In this document: positions 16,143-24,211 of the stretch, piece after piece
How positions within the stretch are numbered: the first letter of the stretch is position 1
How the letters are laid out: each line of letters opens with the position of its first letter
DNA from: Acidobacteriota bacterium
GTDB lineage: Bacteria; Actinomycetota; Actinomycetes; Actinomycetales; Microbacteriaceae
NCBI GenBank assembly: GCA_019352055.1
Contig: JABBOB010000025.1
Coordinates: 1 to 33,264 of the forward strand
Direction: 5' to 3'
Length of the DNA stretch: 33,264 nucleotides
The notes under the pieces: generated by a model
What the model was told of the DNA's origin: nothing
The model's input: the letters and a program-made list of their open reading frames with translations, nothing else
Database searches by the model: none
Translations under genes and position numbers: made by a program

Positions 16143-16475
16143 GTGGGGCTGCTCGTCATCGGCCTGTTCGACGTGACGAGGACCGTGGCCGCCGCGAGGG
16201 ACTTCGGGGCGCTGATGGACGCCGTGTTCGCGCAGGCGGGATTCGGCGCCTACACCCGCGCCGACGTGGCCCAGGTGATCGGCGTCGTCGTCATCGCCGT
16301 GAACGTGGCCGGGCTCGTGATCGCCATCGCGCTCGCCGTGCCGCGACTGCGCACCCACCGCACCGCGTTCTGGATCCCGCTCGTGGCCGGTGTCGGCTGC
16401 CTGCTGGTGACCACGCTGCTGACGATCGGCGCCGCGGTCGCGGATCCGGCGTTCACCGCGCGCCTCTCCGGCTGA
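16143..16475 (+). CDS. DUF6264-like small membrane protein
   Basis: The product has 110 residues from the GTG at 16143 and at least three hydrophobic helices (about residues 1-15, 38-63 and 75-100). The segment TAFWIPLVAGVGCLLVTTLL near the C-terminus is like the WIPLVGG-type end of Microbacteriaceae DUF6264 proteins, which often sit in such neighbourhoods. Function is unknown. The start is unclear: family members usually have a proline-rich cytoplasmic N-terminus, and here the frame upstream (RRAPTWDPVVTVG) fits part of it but holds no ATG, GTG or TTG nearby after the ispH stop. Only a CTG at 16095 would allow a longer form. There is no good ribosome site before 16143. Confidence 0.65.
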   Translation: MGLLVIGLFDVTRTVAAARDFGALMDAVFAQAGFGAYTRADVAQVIGVVVIAVNVAGLVIAIALAVPRLRTHRTAFWIPLVAGVGCLLVTTLLTIGAAVADPAFTARLSG

Positions 16476-16479
16476 GCTC

Positions 16480-16600
16480 CGCGGATCCGGAGTTCCTCCG
16501 CGAGTGCCGAGTTCCTTCGCAGGTACGGAGCAGGACGGCGACACCCCGGCCGCGAGGGCTCGCAACCGGGGTGTCGGTGCGGATCCTGCGGATCCGCGAG
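16480..16600. repeat. Intergenic hairpin-plus-GGATCC repeat, copy 2
   Basis: This gap between the convergent DUF6264-like gene and fba holds GCGGATCCGGA (16481-16491), the CGACACCCCGG hairpin, then GCGGATCCTGCGGATCCGCG and AG. The right half reads CGGGGTGTCG, GGATCC, GGATCCGCGAG as in copies 1 and 3. Confidence 0.55.
16539..16576. terminator. 11-bp hairpin with nested stem, likely bidirectional terminator
   Basis: CGACACCCCGG (16539-16549) pairs with CCGGGGTGTCG (16566-16576). The 16-base loop itself can pair as GCGAG/CTCGC. It lies between two convergent genes, and there is no U-tract. Confidence 0.65.
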
Positions 16601-16607
16601 CAGGGTG

Positions 16608-17636
<1,029 letters not shown>

Positions 17637-17690
17637 GGAGGCGCTCCTGGGATCGATCGGACCGCGACTGGCCGCGGTAGGGCCGTTCCC

Positions 17691-17696
17691 ACCTTA
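17691..17696 (-). promoter_or_regulatory. -10 box TAAGGT of fbaA
   Basis: TAAGGT on the minus strand would give a leader of roughly 45-50 bases before the ATG at 17636. No convincing -35 hexamer was found. Confidence 0.4.
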
Positions 17697-17726
17697 TCGA
17701 CGGGGGCGATCGGCGACCCCTCCGAG

Positions 17727-17732
17727 TAGTTT
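17727..17732 (+). promoter_or_regulatory. -10 box TAGTTT of glpX
   Basis: TAGTTT lies 26 bases before the ATG at 17759, leaving room for the GGAGGGA ribosome site. No convincing -35 hexamer was found. Confidence 0.4.
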
Positions 17733-17758
17733 CGGGCCAGACCCGGAGGGAGCCTGCG

Positions 17759-18736
17759 ATGGCTGAGACGAATCTGATGGCGCACCCGAGCCGCAACCTG
17801 GCGATGGAGCTGGTGCGGGCGACGGAGGCCGCGGCGATCCGAGCGGTGCCGTTCATCGGCAAGGGCGACAAGCTCGCGGCCGACGGAGCAGCGGTGGACG
17901 CGATGCGGGCGTTCCTGTCGACCGTGGAGTTCGCGGGCGTCGTCGTGATCGGCGAAGGCGAGAAGGACCGTGCGCCGATGCTGTTCAACGGGGAGCAGGT
18001 CGGCACCGGTCGCGGGCCCGCGACCGACATCGCGGTCGATCCGATCGACGGCACCTCGATGACGGCGCAGGGGCGGCAGAACGCCCTCTCGATGATCGCC
18101 GCGTCCGACCGCGGGACGATGCTCGACGCCTCCAGTGTCTTCTACATGGACAAGATCGTGTCCGACGACCGCGGCCACGGAGTCATCTCGCTCGACCAGT
18201 CCATCGGGGACAACATCCGCGAGCTGGCGAAGAAGAAGGGCAAGCCGGTCGGCGAGATGGTCGTCGCGGTCCTCGACCGTCCCCGCCACGCCGGGCTGAT
18301 CGAGGACATCCGCGCCGCGGGCGCCGGCACCCGGATCCTGCTCGACGGGGACGTCGCCGGGGGCATCAACGCCGCCCGGCACGGGACACGGATCGACCTC
18401 TGCGTCGGCGTCGGTGGCAGCCCCGAGGGCGTCGTCACGGCCTGCGCGATCAAGGCGATGGGCGCGTTCATCGAGGGTCGTCTCGCACCCAAGGACGACG
18501 AGGAGCGGGCACGCGGCGAGGCCGCCGGCCTGAAGTTCGACACCGTGCTGACGGCCAACGACCTCGTCTCGGGCGACAACACGATGTTCATCGCGACCGG
18601 GGTGACCGATGGCGGCCTCGTCGACGGGGTCCGCCTGCTGGGTGACACGATCCGCACCGAGTCCGTCGTGCTCCGCAGCCGCTCCGGCACCTTCCGCCGC
18701 ATCGTCTCCGAGCACGTCGCCGGCCGCTGGCTGTAG
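17759..18736 (+). CDS. glpX: Class II fructose-1,6-bisphosphatase
   Basis: The 325-residue enzyme removes the 1-phosphate of fructose 1,6-bisphosphate, the committed step of gluconeogenesis; in actinobacteria GlpX is usually the only such enzyme. Metal-binding residues are in VVIGEGEKDRAPML and in AVDPIDGTSMTAQG, and the family's DGDVAGGINAA and GVGGSPEGVVTACAIK segments are present. The ATG at 17759 has a GGAGGGA ribosome site. The gene diverges from fbaA across 122 bases, which suggests joint control of the aldolase and phosphatase; the regulator is not visible. A long imperfect hairpin fills the space to rmuC. Confidence 0.96.
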   Translation: MAETNLMAHPSRNLAMELVRATEAAAIRAVPFIGKGDKLAADGAAVDAMRAFLSTVEFAGVVVIGEGEKDRAPMLFNGEQVGTGRGPATDIAVDPIDGTSMTAQGRQNALSMIAASDRGTMLDASSVFYMDKIVSDDRGHGVISLDQSIGDNIRELAKKKGKPVGEMVVAVLDRPRHAGLIEDIRAAGAGTRILLDGDVAGGINAARHGTRIDLCVGVGGSPEGVVTACAIKAMGAFIEGRLAPKDDEERARGEAAGLKFDTVLTANDLVSGDNTMFIATGVTDGGLVDGVRLLGDTIRTESVVLRSRSGTFRRIVSEHVAGRWL

Positions 18737-18746
18737 CGCGCCTGTT

Positions 18747-18839
18747 CCGGAGCACTACAGCAGGAACGAGGAGCTCCAGCAGGAAGAATCGGCCGGGTTC
18801 TTCCTGCTGAAGGAGCTTCTTCCTGCTGTCGTGCTCGGG
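18747..18839. terminator. Long imperfect hairpin between glpX and rmuC
   Basis: Arms of about 39 bases start at 18750 (GAGCACTACAGCAGGAA) and end at 18836 (TTCCTGCTGTCGTGCTC). The inner stem is CAGCAGGAAGAA against TTCTTCCTGCTG around a 9-base loop, with one internal loop and single mismatches. It fills the gap between the two convergent stops and is likely a bidirectional terminator. The core CAGCAGGAA occurs four times, two in each arm. Confidence 0.7.
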
Positions 18840-20114
18840 TCAGGCGGCGTCTTCGGAGGCCGTGAGCTCCGGGGCGGTGAAGGGGCGGGGGACCGCGTCG
18901 ACCGGTGACGCCTCGCCGAGGATGCGCGACTCGTCCATGCGGTTGATCTGGCGCCCGGTCACCAGCACCCGGGACTCGAGCGTCGCCGCGAACTCGTTGT
19001 AGGTGGTGACCGTGCGCTCGAGCGCGCCCCGCAGCTTCTCCGCCCGCTGCGCGAGCGTCGAGAGCCGGTCGTACAGGGTGCGGCTCAGCGTGAAGAGCCG
19101 GTGCGCGTCCTCGGTCAGCTCCTGCTGCGTCCAGGTGTAGGCCACGGTCTTCAGCACGGCCCAGAGGTTCACCGGCGACGCGAGCGCCACCCGCTTCGAG
19201 AACGAGTAGTCGAGCAGGGAGGGGTCGGCGCCCAGCGCGGCGGACAGCAGGGACTCGCTGGGGAGGAAGGCGACCACGAACTCGGGGGAATGGAAGTCGG
19301 TCCAGTACCCCTTCGACGCGAGCGCGTCGATGTGCGAGCGGACCGCCTTCACGTGGTCCCTCATCAGTGCGGCGCGCCGAGCCGCCTCCGCGCCCACGGC
19401 GGTCTCGGGGATCTCGTTGGCCTCGATGAACGCGGCCAGCGGCACCTTCGCATCCACCGCGATGCTCTTGCCCTCGGGAAGCCGCACGACGAGGTCGGGA
19501 CGCCGGGTGCCGTCCTCGGTCGTGGTGCTGACCTGCAGGTCGAAGTCCACGCGGTTCGTGAGGCCGGCGCTCTCGACCAGCCGGCGCAGCTGGATCTCGC
19601 CCCACGCGCCGCGCATCGAGTTGTGGCGGAGCGCGGCGGCGAGCGACTCGGCCGTGTTCCGCACCTGGTCGGAGGAGGCGCGGGTCGCGAGCAGCTGCTG
19701 CTCGATCGCGCCGTACTGGGCCGCCCGCTGCTGCTCGAGCTCGTCCACCTTGCCCTGCACCGTGCGCAGGGTCTCCTGCACCGGCGCGAGCGCCGTCAGC
19801 ACGCGGGCCTCCTCCTGCTCCCGCCGACGGCGATCCTCCGCCTCCGCGGTGCGCGACACCCGGTCCTCCTGCGCCCGGCGCTCGGCGGCGCGCAGCTCGC
19901 GCTGCAGCCCGTCGATCGTCGCCTCGTAGGCGGCCAGCTCGGTCCGCAGGTCCGCCGCGACCGCGTCGCCCTCGGCGCGGGCTCGCAGCAGGTCGGCCTC
20001 GTGGCGCGCTGCGGTGACCGCCGGGTCCTCGCCGCGCCCGGCGCGTGCGGCACCGAGCAGGGCTCCGATCAGGAGTCCGACGACGAGTCCGCCGATCGCG
20101 AGCAGTGCTTCCAT
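18840..20114 (-). CDS. rmuC: DNA recombination protein RmuC
   Basis: The 424-residue protein is of the RmuC family, which limits inversions at short inverted repeats and has a predicted PD-(D/E)XK-type nuclease domain. A short N-terminal membrane anchor (residues 3-24, ALLAIGGLVVGLLIGALLG) is followed by a long charged coiled coil (about 30-150, rich in RAEGDAVAADLR and QRELRAAERRAQEDR) and the conserved domain from about 165 to 385. Motifs include MRGAWGEIQLRRLVESAGL, PDLVVRLPEGKSIAVDAKVP and FLPSESLLSAAL. The D and K of AVDAKVP are likely active-site residues. The ATG at 20114 lacks a Shine-Dalgarno sequence. The exonuclease gene lies 36 bases upstream on the same strand. Confidence 0.94.
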   Translation of the reverse strand: MEALLAIGGLVVGLLIGALLGAARAGRGEDPAVTAARHEADLLRARAEGDAVAADLRTELAAYEATIDGLQRELRAAERRAQEDRVSRTAEAEDRRRREQEEARVLTALAPVQETLRTVQGKVDELEQQRAAQYGAIEQQLLATRASSDQVRNTAESLAAALRHNSMRGAWGEIQLRRLVESAGLTNRVDFDLQVSTTTEDGTRRPDLVVRLPEGKSIAVDAKVPLAAFIEANEIPETAVGAEAARRAALMRDHVKAVRSHIDALASKGYWTDFHSPEFVVAFLPSESLLSAALGADPSLLDYSFSKRVALASPVNLWAVLKTVAYTWTQQELTEDAHRLFTLSRTLYDRLSTLAQRAEKLRGALERTVTTYNEFAATLESRVLVTGRQINRMDESRILGEASPVDAVPRPFTAPELTASEDAA

Positions 20115-20150
20115 GCGTGGATGCTGGCAGCGACCTCGGACAACGCCGGA

Positions 20151-20756
20151 TCAGGCGAACGCCATCGGGACCCGCGTCTGCGGCGCCTGCGGCTCGAGCC
20201 GTGTGAGCCGGTCGCCGACCGCGCCGAGCAGTGCCGGCACGTCGCCGGTGCCGTGGCGCTCCGCCGCGTGCACGACGATCGCCGCGCACGCCTCCGCGTC
20301 CGCGAGCGCGTCGTGGTGGCGGAAGTCCTCGAAGCCCGCCGCCATCGCGGCGACCGGGAGGCGGTAGGAGGTCAGGGCGTAGGTGCGGCGTGCGACGCGG
20401 AGGCTGCAGAAGTAGTCGATAGGCGGCGTGCGGACCCCCGTTGCGAAGCACGCGGCGCGGAGCACTCCCATGTCGAACCGCGCGTTGTGGGCGACGACCG
20501 GGCGGTCGCCGATGGCGGCCAGGAGCGCGTCGAGCTGGTCCGCCCAGCCGAGCGCGTCGACGACCCGGTCCGGGGTGATCCCGTGGATCCGGATGTTCCA
20601 CTCGCTGAACACGTCGTGCCCGGCCGGTGGCCGGATGAGCCAGCTCACGCGGTCCACCACGCGGCCGTCCTCCACTGCGACCACCCCGACGGAGCAGGCT
20701 GACGCGGCGGAGGGACCCGCCGTCTCGAAGTCGATCGCGGCGAAGTCCAGTGGCAC
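20151..20756 (-). CDS. DEDDh 3'-5' exonuclease (DnaQ-like)
   Basis: This 201-residue protein has the exonuclease fold of the DNA polymerase III epsilon family. Metal-binding acids are D9 and E11 in AAIDFETAG, the aspartate of VVAHNARFDMGVL, and the aspartate of HHDALADAEAC preceded by the catalytic histidine, giving the DEDDh set. It probably removes 3' nucleotides from DNA or RNA; it lacks polymerase or BRCT domains. I chose the GTG at 20756 because homologues usually begin PLDFAAIDFE directly after the first residue. ATG codons at 20786 and 20846 in the same frame would add 10 or 30 residues without homology, running into the upstream repeat element. rmuC follows after 36 bases. Confidence 0.88.
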   Translation of the reverse strand: MPLDFAAIDFETAGPSAASACSVGVVAVEDGRVVDRVSWLIRPPAGHDVFSEWNIRIHGITPDRVVDALGWADQLDALLAAIGDRPVVAHNARFDMGVLRAACFATGVRTPPIDYFCSLRVARRTYALTSYRLPVAAMAAGFEDFRHHDALADAEACAAIVVHAAERHGTGDVPALLGAVGDRLTRLEPQAPQTRVPMAFA

Positions 20757-20830
20757 GGACGGGATGCTCGCAGCGCCCTCCGACATCGCCTCCGCACCCG
20801 TTCGGGGCACGTCCGCGGACCCGGAGATCG

Positions 20831-20914
20831 TCGGCGACCCCCGCATCGACACCTCGTTCCGCGGGGCGTCGTGCCCGTCCTCCGGATCCGCGGGGCAGCT
20901 CCGGATCCGCGAGG
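20831..20914. repeat. Intergenic hairpin-plus-GGATCC repeat, copy 3 (degenerate)
   Basis: CGACCCCCGC (20835-20844) pairs imperfectly with GCGGGGCGTCG (20861-20871), followed by TCCGGATCCGCGG (20881-20893) and CCGGATCCGCGAG (20901-20913). The order matches copies 1 and 2. It lies between the MATE gene and the exonuclease gene, both on the minus strand, so it may end MATE transcripts. Confidence 0.45.
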
Positions 20915-20916
20915 GA

Positions 20917-22245
20917 TCAGGAGGCGCCGACTCGGACCCACCGGCCGGTGCGGATCCGGAGGGTCAGGGTGAGGCACCGCGTCGCCAGGTAGGCGATCCC
21001 GAACACGCCCTGCACCGCGGCCACGGCGACGGCCGCCGACAGCGGTGCGGCGGCGACGAGCACGAGCAGCGGGACGGCGACCACCAGGTTGACCACCCCC
21101 GCGAGCGCGAGGTAGCGACCGTCGCCGGCCCCGATGAGGATGCCGTCGAGCGCGAACACGACGGCGCCGAGCGGAAGGGAGACGGCCATGACGAGCACCG
21201 CAGCCGGCACGGCCGCCAGCACCGCCGGGTCGGACGTGAACACGTGCCCGAGCACGGGGGAGAGCGCGGCGACCACGACGCCGAGCGCGGTGCCGGCCGC
21301 GACGGCGAGCTCGAGCAGCCGCCGCAGCACCGCCCGCGCACCGCCGACGTCCGCGGCGCCGAGCGCGTGGCCGATCATCGTCTGGCCCGCGATCGCGAGC
21401 GCATCGAGCGCGAGCCAGACGATCGCGAAGAGCGAGGACACGATCTGGGTGGCTCCGAGCGCGACGGTGCCGTGCGCGGTCGCGGCGACGATCGTGCCCA
21501 CCATCGCGATGCGCAGCGTCAGGGTCCGCAGGAACAGCCACCCGCCGGCACGGGCCGCCCCGAGCACGCCGCCGAGCCCCGGACCGGTCCGGGCGTGCGC
21601 ACGGCGGGCGTGCAGGAGGCACACCGCGACGAGCACCACGGCCATGCCCGTCTGCGCGATCACCGTTCCGGTGGCGGAGCCGCGCACGCCCCACCCGAGC
21701 CCGTAGATCAGCGCGGCGTTGAGGCCCGCGTTCGACGCGAACCCCGCCACCGCGACCACCAGGGGCGTGCGCGCGTCCCGCAGGCCGCGGAGGAACCCCG
21801 TCGCGGCGACGACCACGAGCATCCCGGGCAGTCCCCAGACCGCGATCGCGAGGTAGGCGAGCGCGGCTCGGTCCACCTCCGGCGCCGCGCCGAACGCCCC
21901 GACGAGCACCGGGCCGAGCAGCGCGCCGGCGACGGCGAGCACGACGCCGACGACCAGCGCGAGCCAGAGCCCGTCGATCCCGGCGCGTGCGGCGCCCTGC
22001 CGGTCGCCGGCTCCGAGCCGCCGGGCGACCGCGGGCGTGGTCGCGTAGGCGAGGAAGATCAGCAGCCCGACAGCGGTCTGCAGGACGGTGCCGGCGACGC
22101 CGAGACCGCCGAGCGCCGCCGACCCGAGGTGCCCGATGAGCGCCGTGTCCGTCGCGACGAACAGGGGCTCCGCGAGGAGCGCACCGAGACTCGGCACCGC
22201 GAGCGCGGCGATCGCCCGGTCATGCACCGAGCGCAGCGCGACCAC
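20917..22245 (-). CDS. MATE family efflux transporter
   Basis: The 442-residue protein is a multidrug and toxin extrusion exporter with about 12 membrane helices, in the DinF-like branch. The N-terminal half has IAALAVPSLGALLAEPLFVATDTALIGHLG in its first helices and the family's TPAVARRLGAGD loop after helix 2; a second repeat carries QTMIGHALGAADVGGAR, the matching loop of the C-terminal half. MATE proteins pump cationic compounds outward with H+ or Na+; the substrate is unknown. I chose the GTG at 22245 because TACGGT lies six bases upstream; the listed frame is open ten codons further but that start would remove the promoter. It diverges from ychF with 45 bases between starts. Confidence 0.92.
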   Translation of the reverse strand: MVALRSVHDRAIAALAVPSLGALLAEPLFVATDTALIGHLGSAALGGLGVAGTVLQTAVGLLIFLAYATTPAVARRLGAGDRQGAARAGIDGLWLALVVGVVLAVAGALLGPVLVGAFGAAPEVDRAALAYLAIAVWGLPGMLVVVAATGFLRGLRDARTPLVVAVAGFASNAGLNAALIYGLGWGVRGSATGTVIAQTGMAVVLVAVCLLHARRAHARTGPGLGGVLGAARAGGWLFLRTLTLRIAMVGTIVAATAHGTVALGATQIVSSLFAIVWLALDALAIAGQTMIGHALGAADVGGARAVLRRLLELAVAAGTALGVVVAALSPVLGHVFTSDPAVLAAVPAAVLVMAVSLPLGAVVFALDGILIGAGDGRYLALAGVVNLVVAVPLLVLVAAAPLSAAVAVAAVQGVFGIAYLATRCLTLTLRIRTGRWVRVGAS

Positions 22246-22251
22246 CCTCCG

Positions 22252-22257
22252 ACCGTA
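22252..22257 (-). promoter_or_regulatory. -10 box TACGGT of the MATE gene, probably leaderless
   Basis: On the minus strand TACGGT is followed by six bases (CGGAGG) and the GTG at 22245. The GGAGG touches the start codon and is too close to work as a Shine-Dalgarno site. Confidence 0.6.
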
Positions 22258-22276
22258 CCGAGGTCCCGAGCGCAAC

Positions 22277-22282
22277 TACGGT
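22277..22282 (+). promoter_or_regulatory. -10 box TACGGT of ychF, probably leaderless
   Basis: TACGGT is followed by eight bases and the GTG at 22291. It faces away from the identical MATE box, with 19 bases between the two. Confidence 0.55.
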
Positions 22283-22290
22283 TGACGGCC

Positions 22291-23361
22291 GTGGCTCTCA
22301 CCATCGGCATCGTCGGCCTGCCCAACGTCGGCAAGTCCACGCTGTTCAACGCGCTGACGAAGAACACCGTGCTCGCGGCGAACTACCCGTTCGCGACCAT
22401 CGAGCCGAACGTGGGCGTGGTGGACCTCCCCGACCCGCGCCTCGCGGTGCTGGCCGGGCTCTTCGACTCGAAGAAGGTCGTGCCGGCAGCGGTCTCCTTC
22501 GTCGACATCGCCGGCATCGTCAAGGGTGCGAGCGAGGGCGAGGGTCTCGGCAACCAGTTCCTCGCGAACATCCGGGAGGCGGACGCGATCGCGGAGGTCG
22601 TCCGCGGGTTCGCCGACCCCGACGTCGTGCACGTCGCCGGCGGCGTGGACCCGGCCGGCGACCTCGAGACCATCGGGACCGAGCTGATCCTCGCCGACCT
22701 GCAGACCCTCGAGCGCGCGGAGGCCCGGGTCGAGAAGGAGGTGCGGGGCAGGAGGACGCCGCAGGAGGTGCTCGACACCATCCGCGCTGCGCAGAAGGCG
22801 CTGAACGCCGGCACGCGCCTGACCGCCTCCGGGGTCGACCCCGAACCGCTCAAGGAGCTCGGGCTGCTCACCGCGAAGCCCGTGCTCTACGTGTTCAACG
22901 TCGACGAGGAGGTCCTGACCGACGACGATCGCAAGGCGGCGCTCGCGGCGCTGGTGGCGCCGGCGCCTGCGGTGTTCCTCGACGCGAAGATCGAGAGCGA
23001 GCTGATCGACCTGGACCCGGAGGACGCGGCCGAGCTGCTCGCCTCCACCGGTCAGGACGAGAGCGGGCTGGACCAGCTCGCTCGCATCGGCTTCGACACC
23101 CTCGGCCTGCAGACGTACCTGACCGCAGGGCCGGACGAGACACGCGCCTGGACGATCCGCCGAGGCGCGCACGCACCCGAGGCGGCGGGCGTCATCCACA
23201 CGGACTTCGAGAAGAAGTTCATCAAGGCCGAGGTGATCGGGTTCGAGGACATGGTCGAAGCCGGATCGATCGCGGAGGCGCGCAGCCGCGGCCGTGCCCG
23301 CATCGAGGGCAAGGACTACGTCATGCAGGACGGCGACGTCGTCGAGTGGCGGCACGGCTGA
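22291..23361 (+). CDS. ychF: Redox-regulated ATPase YchF (Obg family)
   Basis: The 356-residue protein is the universally conserved Obg-family P-loop NTPase YchF/OLA1, which binds ATP rather than GTP and associates with ribosomes. The P-loop is GLPNVGKSTLFNAL (residues 9-22), switch II is FVDIAGIVKGASEGEGLGNQ, and the usual NKxD G4 motif is replaced by the family's NVDE. A helical insertion spans about residues 125-200 and the C-terminal TGS domain about 275-350 (FETLGLQTYLTAGPDE-like, ending DYVMQDGDVVEW). Length is normal. The GTG start follows a TACGGT box by eight bases. It converges on a GNAT gene. Confidence 0.96.
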   Translation: MALTIGIVGLPNVGKSTLFNALTKNTVLAANYPFATIEPNVGVVDLPDPRLAVLAGLFDSKKVVPAAVSFVDIAGIVKGASEGEGLGNQFLANIREADAIAEVVRGFADPDVVHVAGGVDPAGDLETIGTELILADLQTLERAEARVEKEVRGRRTPQEVLDTIRAAQKALNAGTRLTASGVDPEPLKELGLLTAKPVLYVFNVDEEVLTDDDRKAALAALVAPAPAVFLDAKIESELIDLDPEDAAELLASTGQDESGLDQLARIGFDTLGLQTYLTAGPDETRAWTIRRGAHAPEAAGVIHTDFEKKFIKAEVIGFEDMVEAGSIAEARSRGRARIEGKDYVMQDGDVVEWRHG

Positions 23362-23411
23362 CCCGGTGCGCTCGACGGCCGTCCCGGCGGCGTGCTGCGA
23401 CCCGGCGGCGA

Positions 23412-24008
23412 TCAGGCGGCGGCTCGGGCCTCGCCGTCGCCCTGCGCGGCCCACTCCTCGGCGATGAGCCCGTAGACCGCGAGGTCCTGCCGATCGGCGC
23501 CGACGAGGCAGGCGCTGCGCAGCGTCCCCTCGAGGGTGAAGCCCAGCTGCTCCGCGAGCCGCCGGCTCCGCACGTTGATCGTGGCGATCCGCGCCTCGAC
23601 GCGCTGGAGGCGCCCGGGCCCGAAGGCGTGGTCGAGCACCGCCTCGCAGGCCGCCCTGGCGATGCCGCGGCCCTCGGCCCCGGCGTCGACCCAGACCCCG
23701 AGCTCGCTGGTCGAGGTGCCGGTGTCGATGCACAGCTCCACCGAGCCGACGAGCGCGCCGTCGACGCGGATCGCGCAGGGCAGCATCGCTCCCGCAGTGA
23801 AGTCGTCGAGGCGCCGGCGCGTGTACTCGAACGTCCGCGGCAGCGTCGGCTCGGGCTGGGCCCACTGCTCCCACCGGCGCAGCCGCTCGATGTTCGCGAC
23901 GGTCAGCTCGTGCATCTCGACCGTCGTCGAGAGGTCCCGGAGCACCAGCTCGACGCCGTCGACGCAGGGGTGGCTGAAGAACGATTCCGAGACGGCGGTC
24001 GTGCCCAT
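23412..24008 (-). CDS. GNAT family N-acetyltransferase (RimJ/RimL-like)
   Basis: The 198-residue protein has the GNAT fold of the RimJ/RimL type. Visible parts are an N-terminal VELVLRDLSTTVEMHELT strand-helix, the central VGSVELCIDTGTSTSELGVWV strands and the acetyl-CoA loop EGRGIARAACEAVLDHAF, then the typical AEQLGFTLEGTLRSACLVG end. Such enzymes acetylate amino groups of proteins, amino acids or drugs; the substrate is unknown. The ATG at 24008 is used; a GTG five codons upstream is possible. No clear Shine-Dalgarno sequence is seen, and a weak CACACT lies six bases upstream. The gene is divergent from the LON-domain gene. Confidence 0.88.
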   Translation of the reverse strand: MGTTAVSESFFSHPCVDGVELVLRDLSTTVEMHELTVANIERLRRWEQWAQPEPTLPRTFEYTRRRLDDFTAGAMLPCAIRVDGALVGSVELCIDTGTSTSELGVWVDAGAEGRGIARAACEAVLDHAFGPGRLQRVEARIATINVRSRRLAEQLGFTLEGTLRSACLVGADRQDLAVYGLIAEEWAAQGDGEARAAA

Positions 24009-24065
24009 GTCGCCAGTGTGCACAGGACATGGTCGTCACGGCTACGTTTCGATGGCTCTCCGAAG

Positions 24066-24085
24066 ACGCAGGGGGCTCCCTGCGT
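24066..24085. promoter_or_regulatory. Inverted repeat between divergent GNAT and LON-domain genes
   Basis: ACGCAGGG (24066-24073) and CCCTGCGT (24078-24085) are perfect inverted repeats with a four-base spacer. No gene reads into it from either side, so an operator or leader hairpin is more likely than a terminator. The rest of the 203-base gap (24009-24211) shows no gene. Confidence 0.4.
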
Positions 24086-24211
24086 ATTCGCAGCCGTTCT
24101 GAAGCCCGAGATCGCTCGACGTCCGAGTCGACCGGGCGCTCGCCACCGCTGCGCGACCCGACGGGCGATCGGGCGCGCGGACCCGCGCCGATCCGTGCTG
24201 CACTTGTCCCG

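Noticed and set aside
20428-23361. A 977-codon frame that would fuse a long N-terminal part to YchF
   Set aside because: The first 620 or so residues are a shadow of the exonuclease and MATE genes. Homology begins at the YchF GTG at 22291, where a promoter box is also found.
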